Both the position numbers and the translations under genes were made by a program. Under the pieces are notes generated by a model that saw nothing but the letters and a program-made list of their open reading frames with translations, had not been told where the DNA came from and did not search any database. Shown in pieces: positions 55,986 through 64,000 of a DNA stretch of 64,000 nucleotides. The stretch lies in contig OX419759.1 in the NCBI GenBank assembly GCA_948567375.1, positions 51,561,493 through 51,625,492 on the forward strand, given 5' to 3'. The first letter of the stretch is position 1; every line of letters begins with the position of its first letter. The stretch comes from Lunularia cruciata (lineage: Eukaryota; Streptophyta; Marchantiopsida; Lunulariales; Lunulariaceae).

Positions 55986-58424
55986 CTAATAAACTTGAAT
56001 GCCAGCGAGATACGCTCCGGCGTTCAAATACTGTAACCAAACACAAGAAGACGATTTTTGGGGTTCAGGACACACGCCGTCTTGTCCGTCTGCATTTCCT
56101 GAGATCAGGAAAACATAGAACTCGCTCGGCAAGCAAGCAATCTCCTCTAAAATATTCTGGTTTGTTACAGTAGTTCAAGTCCAATATATAATACCCCACA
56201 GTACTCACGAGATACTCACGAGATCAGTACCTCATCGATGCCATGAGCCCTATTGATAGTATTGGAAACAGGCACAAAGTTGAAACAAGGAATGTTTCGG
56301 CCCCGAATAAAACGTGCATCGGAAGTAGCTTCACCAACCCTGGAGGCCGAAATTCTGTGCCCTGACTCTTTCACGGCTTTCACCAATAAAGTCCACCATG
56401 GATTGGAAGCATTTGCTACCGTAGGAGGAAAGATTTCATCGAACTGCTGAAACTGATGGCAAAGTATATGTAGTTAGTCGGTTAAAACAGGTAAAATGGC
56501 TTTCCTAGATTTATATTGTAGGTGAATCAACTCTCAATATCGATCTCTGCTGTGTGGTTAACTAGTTGTACAACTAGCTAACCAGAGATCGATTTAATCC
56601 AGCGAATTGAATGACTTCTCAATTCTGCCTCTGGAACATACTGTTCTCACCTCGTAAGTCATATTCCGTTAAGCAGGTGCCCACTCTGTCTGGATTCGGT
56701 GGAGTAAAGCTGCCGCATCTTCCAAGGGTGCCAATCGAATGCAAACCCCGCTATCGCTTCTTCAGGCTGGATGTTCAATACATAAACCTGACATCCCAAA
56801 ACTCTCATCCCATATTAGGTGGTTTCAATTAGCACTGTAACGAAATTGCGTTTGACCACCGTAATAATCTTATAGGTAGTAGCTTGAAAATTTACGGGTT
56901 GGAGTGACAGCTGACCAGGAGAAATTTGCAGGATTCCACTCATTCTTCTTAATCTATGGTCAATTACTCTGTCCAGCTTCTCTTTTTTATCTGTGTCTAA
57001 TTACTCTGTCCAGCTCTTCTAGATTGTTTCTATGGGTTTCTATAGGTGCTCCAGGGGCGATAACCTTAAATTCCCGAATTCAACATTATCTCTACATTAC
57101 AGCCCAGAGCAACAGAAGTCTTCTGCAGATCCTGCTAACATGCACTGACTGTTGGAGACTAAAGTAGAATGAGCTGCAATCTAGAACCCACCATGTCCGT
57201 TTTTGATCCCTCATCCAAGTAGGTTGGGCTCACGGAATTGACATCTCCATCATACGCCCCGGCTGCGATCTTATCTATTGCGTGTTGTCGGTAGAGCATA
57301 ATCGAAGACATGCTTTGGAAAAGATTCTCGAGCGCCACATTTGTTGAGATGACAGATCCATCGGTGGTCTGCCCGTATGCTTTATCGTCAACCACCATGC
57401 CGCCCTGAAACATATCAATAAAAAAATGTCACTTCCATCCAAATTCATTCGAGGAAGGCGATCTGGCCATCTTCTCTCACCCATATGTCAAGTTTTCGAT
57501 TGGGCAGGGATTGAAATACTACGACAACAGTTTCTTTATGTCCACACAGCTGAAGCTAGGTAATACTTCCAGGGATTGCGCCAGAAACAGAATTATATGC
57601 AGTTATTTTAAGGCGTGTTTGCTCACGAGAAAGTGCTGTTAGAGCCATGGAGAAGTAAAAGTGCGTCAAAAGTCCGGCCGTTGCCTTCTCAAGTACACGA
57701 ATATATTTTGGACACCTTCACTAATTTTGGTAGTTGCGTTTCTCATCGGTAGAATAAAGTTCTCACTTCTCAGCGTGGAACACGGAGAAACTATCTTCCC
57801 GCGCCACTTCTCCTTCGTCCAAAGTGACACCGATATTCAAATTGCTGAACTCGGTAGAGCTGGCAAAAGTTTTGAACCCGTCCTCATCTGATGTGACTTC
57901 TTCTTCAGGAGAGAAAACGACATGGATCGTACGAGTGGGAAGAAAAGATTGACTTTCCAATCTCCTTATAGCTTCCAAATACATCATTCCGACTTCCTTT
58001 GTATCTTGCGCCCCCCGCACATAAATGTCTCCACTGTCGTCCATGAACGCACAATACGGATCATGAGTCCAGACTAAAGGGTCAGCTTGGACTACATCGG
58101 TAAGGGAATTCAAAAGTATAGATGGAAGGCTGGGATCTGAACCTTCCCATGTGACTATGAGAAATGGTTTATATGTAGTATCATTGAATGAAACTTCCTG
58201 CCATTCAAGTACTCCAATCGAATCCCTATATTGCGGACATATGCCGCAACGCAGCAGTAATCTGGACTAGGTTGGTCTGTCCTGATGCGAAGATATCTTC
58301 GAAATCGATCAATAACTGGATCAGAGTTGTACGTAACGTTGTTACTGCTTGCAGCCTGGTGGTGGTTCATCCATGTCGGATAGTTTGCAGATACATGTGT
58401 CTTCGGTCCTTGAAAACGTCCCAA
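55986..58424 (-). pseudogene. Aminoacylase-1 (peptidase M20 family) pseudogene, five exons
   Basis: Minus-strand exons at 58424-57767, 57404-57192, 56787-56651, 56446-56231 and 56030-55986, joined by good GT-AG sites, follow aminoacylase-1 from RFRRYLRIRT to the terminal EYLNAGAYLAGIQVY. Aminoacylase-1 releases amino acids from N-acyl amino acids in the cytosol with a metal pair. Kept: GAQD, the EEE catalytic stretch, LDEG, a WW motif after the second splice, NIQPEEAIAGF and SNPWW. Lost: the metal-binding His of the NSHTDVV motif is Leu (NSLTDVV, 58102-58104), and the GHGS motif is DGS. One-base deletions shift the frame near 58225, 57365 and 56741, and TAA (56669-56671) lies in the WAPASRN motif. 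The first exon boundary is uncertain. Reading phases across all junctions fit only if each deletion is a single base. Confidence 0.85.
56539..56593. repeat. Interrupted inverted repeat inside an aminoacylase intron
   Basis: ATCGATCTCT (56539-56548) plus GGTTAACTAGTTG (56556-56568) pair with CAACTAGCTAACCAGAGATCGAT (56571-56593) around a TA centre. There is one mismatch and a seven-base bulge on the left arm. It lies between exons 3 and 4. Confidence 0.85.
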
Positions 58425-59385
58425 GGAAAATCAGCGACAAGGAAAGAGTGGGAAAGTGCACTTGTCTCAAACAAGCCATTTTATCGATCACTTTGCACCT
58501 GTACCATGTGCATCACCATCAAAGTGTAAGAATCCTGACTACAAGCCTATTGAGACAATTTGGTTCAGATTTCACATGAGCTCATCTTCAAGCGCAGGAA
58601 GATTGCATAAGATCCGTCCCTGGATTTCTTCTCTGTAGCAGGTTCAAGAAAGACATATTTTGGTAAAAGGTCTATATTGGCAAATGTAATCCACGGCTAA
58701 GTATCGAAATTTCAAAATCTTAAAAAAGCTAACAATCATATAGGTATGTATTTCTAATGTACCTAAACATCGATCATTTCCCCCGACTGCTGCAATGACA
58801 GAATATTCGAGTGATCAAACCTATTTTTGCAAGATCCCACAAGTTCTCTTAGTCTCAACGGAGATCAGATGAGTTTTTTAGTCCCAGCGCTCAATCCCTC
58901 GATTCAAGCTTCTGTTTCATCATTTGCAACTTGAAGAGGTGTGGACCAACCGTCATGTAAGGTTCAGCGAGAGGTTACACCTAAAACCTGCAATCACTAA
59001 TATAACGCGCACAAGATCCCTGGCCTGGAGACCTTGGATAAACCTTGGACCATTTTTTCTGCTTGAACTGACAGCGAGGAAGAGATCAGAGCCGTAGCAT
59101 CCCCTCCAGATCCTCCCTCAATCCTCCCTCGTTCACATAACCACACCAAAGATATTGCATGCTTGAGGTCAAACAGGATATAGATTTCTTTATAACTCCT
59201 CCAAAACCAAGCAAGCAGTCGACTCCTCGCGAACTGTCGATATATGTATCGTTCACAACACATCAAGAAAGTAGTGGACTTTCACGGTTCCCTGTATAAT
59301 ATACAGCACGTGGGCGGGGCCATACTAGCCCTTGCAGCCCCTGCAATCCGAAGTCAAGTCGTGCAGAAAACGATCTTTACTTCAC
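58425..59385. other. No gene recognised
   Basis: Upstream side of the aminoacylase pseudogene. It may hold its promoter or a first exon. No supported frame. Confidence 0.35.
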
Positions 59386-59551
59386 ATCAAAGTACTGTAG
59401 TCTCTTTTTCGAGGAAAAAAGGCGACCGCGTAGAGAACACAAAGGGTGAGAAGACCACATCAAGCAGTACACAAGAGAGAGACGAAAAGGGTAAAATAGA
59501 GCTAGGCCCCAATAGAGTCTGTATCAATCAAAGTACTGTAGTCCCTTTTTC
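59386..59551. repeat. 25-bp direct repeat, 141 bp apart
   Basis: ATCAAAGTACTGTAGTCTCTTTTTC (59386-59410) and a copy with one change (59527-59551). The DNA between is purine-rich and holds no gene. Confidence 0.8.
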
Positions 59552-62500
59552 TCAGTTCTGCTTTTACTTACATTGAGGTCACTCATTGTAGTGTAAGAGC
59601 ACTTTTTCCTGCACTGACTCGATCCTCAAGGAGTAGCAAAAGCTAGATGCTGCCTATCTTCCTCGCAAGAGTGCAGGCTTTCCTATGCGTTTCGCTTTTA
59701 GCTCACTAAATCGAAAGCCATCCCATCTAGCCTCCTCTTTTTAAGGCTTCGTTCGCTTCTTTTTCCCAGGCTTCGTTTATCTCGTTTTTGTGGTGTACCT
59801 TGTCTTTATGCATCATTCGCAACCCGACTTGGGCTCGTGAGACGAAGGATCCGTGAATACGTATTGTTCTCTTTTCAATGATTGCTCTATATTCTTAGAA
59901 TTCTTACTTTCAAGGTCCTCTATATTCTTTTAATATTTTAAGTTTGAAAGAAGAATAATTAACAGTAGCGGTTTACCACGCGTACGAAAGGAAAGTCCTT
60001 TTGACTTGTTCCAAGAGATGTATTTTTTTTAATTCCAACTTTTCTTTTATTTCTTATTTTTAATTGATATATATAAAGACACACCAAGAACATAGTCATA
60101 TACACAAAGTGTAAATATATCAATGATAAAAGATTTTGTTTAAAAATTTTATAAAAAAAAAATATTTTATTAAAAAATATTTTTAAAAAGTTCCTCTTTG
60201 AAAATGAAATTTACTTTATTTTAAAGATATAACTCAAAGTTTTCTAAATGTTACCTGTCTAATGTAAAGATATAATCTAACCCCGCAATGTGGAGGTCTA
60301 GACGTTGACAGAGGGTTCAAACATAGACTGAGGGTCCGGCCCAAGATCTAAGGTCCAGATATTTATTGAGGGTTGGACTTATTCATGTTAGTTATATTTT
60401 TATGTATATAACGTCTAAACGATTATTATAGGTCTATTTTACACATATTATGTTCATTGCAATCTGCATACCCAAAATAAATATGCATTATTTCATAAAG
60501 AAAGTATATCTCAAACGTATATAACATGCATATAATATTTACTACTTATGTTTCTTTTTGTATTTAGATCCAAGTTCTAACTTTAGATATTCTTTACATA
60601 GCTAAGTTCTAAATGATCCATCTTGTAGAAAACTATATTTTCCCCTAATAAGTACAGGAGAATTTAACAAAGTCTATGTTTGCAAATAATGTGATTTTCA
60701 ATTCACAATCCATTTTAGTGATCCCATAACTTGAATATTGCAATACAATGTATAAGATCAAATTCTTGGGATTGGCATCTTGAGTGGTGCTTCTTTTTAC
60801 ATTGCAAAAATACAGATATAGTTATCTCTTAAGATCTATAAGTATGGTCTTGCAGTTAACATTTTATTTATTTTATTGCTCTATGCACAATAAGTTTTGA
60901 GTAGTAGCTCAAGTGTCTTATCTATCCAATATTGTATTATAAAGCATAATAGTATCAAGTGAAATAGAGGAATAGAATTCAACGCGTTTTTGGGCCAAGA
61001 GAGAATCAACTCAAGATTGTTACTTTCTTTGTTGGAGTTAGACCAAGTTTTCATATATCAAGCTTGGATAGAGGTTTTGTTTTGTTGTCTTGTTAGAATA
61101 TGCTCATTTTAAACTTAAGTTCATTTGATTTGTCTTTTAGATCTTGCTCCTTTTTTAACCATCCACTCCATATCAGTCAATATCTCACATCTGGTTTCAA
61201 AGACCTTTCCTTTGGCAAACTTGAAGGTAAATGTGCATTGAGTTCATTAAGGAAATCTCTATATCTTGCAGAAAAGTTGGTGAGAAGACAATTGTTGGAT
61301 TGTGAAGTGTGGATCTGACACTCAAGATCAAAAGCAACCCTACATACCTCTATGAGGTTTTGATCTGTCGGATCCAGATATATGACGCTTCCTCCAAAGT
61401 TAGCTCCATCACTAGTGATGTTATCTTAGACCTGTCATGCAAGTATGGCTACACTTGGCTTAGATACAATAATAAATCATAAATAATGAAAACATCCTCT
61501 TCAACAGAATCATTTTGCATTAGAGAATGCATATTTGGACAAGTATATAACTCATGATATCCAATCTCCTCAAATCATGACACATAGATACTTTTCAAGA
61601 ATATATATCAAACTAGATACATGTTAGAATAGGTGGAAGATGCAATGAAAACTTCAAATGAAACTCTATTGCCGGTAAATCTATCTAGATATTGAAGCAT
61701 ATGTCTCATTACATGAATAACTGCTAGACTATTGTACTAATCAAGTAACTTATAATAGTACGATAGACCTACTTTTGCTAGAATATAGTGGCCTATATAG
61801 AGGTTAAGAAATTGTTATTCAATGAAGACTTCTAAAAGGAGAAGAGAGAAGATGCATTGTATATAGCACTATATTAGTTCAATAAAAAAGCATAAGTCAT
61901 ATGAAACAATAAGAAATCCGGATTAACACTATTAGAAGACAAAAGATGGTAGTTTTTATAAATGCTAAACCAAGCATCAGCTCATCATGGATTCACAATG
62001 CAACCGTGGTTTAATTTATTTTTTCAAATCATATTGCAAGTAATCAACAAATGTTAAAGTGGAAAATTTTCCCAAAACACTTTAATATGCAAGAATTTAT
62101 GATTACTAAAAGTCAAATATTGGAACTAAGGATCCTTGAAGCATGGTATAATTCACTAGATTTTGTAGAATTTGGCAGAAATATGTTCATAATTTCTTGC
62201 AAAGATTAGTTTGCAATATGAAAGTATTTTACTAAGTTGAAGGTTGGATTAGATTGTCCAGTCCATGGTGTTGAGAAAATTAATATTATAATAAATTATT
62301 GCATTCTTTTCTTCTTTGTAATCTACCATTATCTTATTATCTTGTTTCTTTAGTTGTGATAAGTATCTCAAAGCTTTTATATGTATAATGTTCCATAACT
62401 AGAGGTAATAAGTACCTCAAATTTTACCTTTCATTATGGGTTGTGTTGCAATACCTTCTATAGCTTTACTAGCTATAGTACATCAACCAATACCAACTCC

Positions 62501-64000
62501 AATGGAAGCTAGGCTACAAGAAATCTATAAGCAATAAGAGATCTAAAAGAAATTTGATACTTTTATAGGTTAATTTTAGCCAAGGAGATCATATTGAAAA
62601 TTCAACAAATCTAGCACTTGAAACACATAATATATTAAAATTAATAGCCATTAGTCAGAACAACCCAAATAAGAGCTAACTTTTAGAGCTTTTTATTTAC
62701 TTGTTAATATTGAGATGTAAAATTTGGAATCCAACTGCCACTAACACAAGATGATATTAAGCATATAAACCCTTTATTGTGATAATAGAATTCATATGGT
62801 AAGAAAGAAAATGTTCAATCCAAAAATGCAAAGAGTTATCAATATAAGATAATAGAAGCCGCAAATTAAACATAGCATTATATACAAAAATCTCCAAATC
62901 CAATGAAGATTTACACTACAAGAAATAAAATTTAATCTAAAAATGAAAAAAATAGTTTTATTTAATTATACAAGCCACAAGTAGAAATATATATATATAT
63001 TTATTTATTTATTTATTTATATGTATTATATGCACAAAAATTCTAGATTTGGCAAAGGTAATGGAGAGTTTTACTTTGGCTGGGAAAATTTTCACCAAAA
63101 ATATAAGTAGACAAGCTTTAAAAAACTTCAAACTTTGAATTAAGAAGCCCTTTCAATATCTAGTCCTTGGAGGTTTCAAGAGGTTTTAAATATCATTTGA
63201 AGAACTTCCATTATTTGAATGAGTTTGCAGTTGTGTAGCAACTAAGCTTACACCTTCCCTATCATAAGTAATGAAATTGTCTTTGATGACTTAACAAGTT
63301 GAAGTTTTAAGTTGTTGTCTTCCACTAAGGACAAAATCAAAGGTTAAAATGTCAATTTTGATATTCCAATTGCTTATTTGGAGAATCTGCATGTATCAAC
63401 TCTTTTGCTATTAGGAAATTTTGTGGAAATTACATATTAACCAAAGTATCTTAAGTGCTGATTGTACACCATATAATTAATAAATTTTGGGAGATTGTCT
63501 TGCTATTATAGATGTATGACTTATCAAGTATCTTTGTGATCCAAAATGCCTCTTTGCTTAATCATTTCACATAACAACATACATACATGAACATACATCT
63601 TGCTAATTTTTTGAAGTCATCAACATGATTATTAATCTTGGTGGGTTTGAAGTAGTTCTAGTGTAGGCTCAAATTGGCTTGAGTAAAGTTCTCTCCTTTT
63701 TCCAAAGATTTTGACATACTCCTTTGTAATATCAACAATCCTTTGCTCCACATTAGGCTAGATATATACCATTTCTCATCTTGTTGAGTTGGAAGAACAA
63801 AGGAGTTGAATAGTGGTACTTAGAGGATATTAGTTTCTTTTGAATATTTTTGGGGCAAAAAAAATATTATTCCATTAAGCTAGTTGGTTACTATCAAAAT
63901 AATTGAAACAAGCCAAGGATATTTGATGTGTTCCAATATTGACCAAAAAGCAGTATATCAATAAGAAATAAGTAGTTCACACAAGGATACAATACATATT
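59552..64000. other. AT-rich tail without recognised genes
   Basis: Very AT-rich, with A and T runs, and no frame above 72 codons. The plus frame at 61100-61318 has no family match. A run of AT followed by TTTA units lies at 62985-63022. Decayed transposon sequence is likely, but I could not identify a domain. Confidence 0.45.
62985..63022. repeat. AT and TTTA simple repeat
   Basis: An (AT)n run passes directly into about five TTTA units. Typical slippage DNA in the AT-rich tail. Confidence 0.85.

Overview
The window reads as nuclear DNA of a land plant. It has GT-AG introns, TATA boxes and AATAAA signals, a eukaryotic tRNA-Asp, Ty1/copia and Ty3/gypsy (chromovirus) retrotransposons, and chloroplast early light-inducible proteins (ELIPs). 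The intergenic DNA is large and AT-rich. The mix of multiplied ELIPs and old nested retroelements would suit a bryophyte or another seedless plant, but nothing here fixes the species.

The core is an ELIP cluster between about 11 and 46 kb. One intact gene lies on the minus strand (17446-18308) and one on the plus strand (35395-36232). Around them are a young pseudogene (44762-45591, one inserted base plus one nonsense codon), an older pseudogene (11284-12157) and two exon-1 stubs (19988-20056 plus, 33719-33925 minus). The arrangement is not random. Three times, a minus-strand ELIP side and a plus-strand ELIP side face away from a homologous intergenic block of 1.5-1.7 kb (18309-19987, 33926-35394, about 43281-44761). 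This suggests an ancestral divergent ELIP pair that was multiplied and then lost opposite members in different copies. The left and right copies are separated from the middle one by retrotransposon nests.

Nest 1 (20933-33145) is an old plus-strand chromovirus with target duplication CATTA. Its RNase H region is split by a younger minus-strand chromovirus (24285-30893, target duplication CATCC). Nest 2 is an old minus-strand copia (about 37250-42830). It is split at its gag zinc knuckle by a plus-strand copia (39101-42335, target duplication CAACA) that has itself lost most of pol. A third, degraded copia lies at about 2150-5410. A 40-bp-armed foldback sits at 42861-42996.

Other content: a class III peroxidase remnant (600-860), a tRNA-Asp(GTC) gene (16466-16537), a five-exon aminoacylase-1 pseudogene on the minus strand (55986-58424), an unassigned 179-residue ORF (53027-53566), an unassigned 168-residue membrane-like ORF (14374-14880) and several small degenerate tandem arrays. 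The stretches 5.5-11.2 kb, 46-53 kb and 58.5-64 kb hold no gene I can recognise. The last and much of 46-50.4 kb are strongly AT-rich.

Functionally, only the two intact ELIPs and the tRNA look like working genes. ELIPs are thylakoid proteins of the chlorophyll a/b-binding superfamily that accumulate under high light or drying and protect the photosystems.
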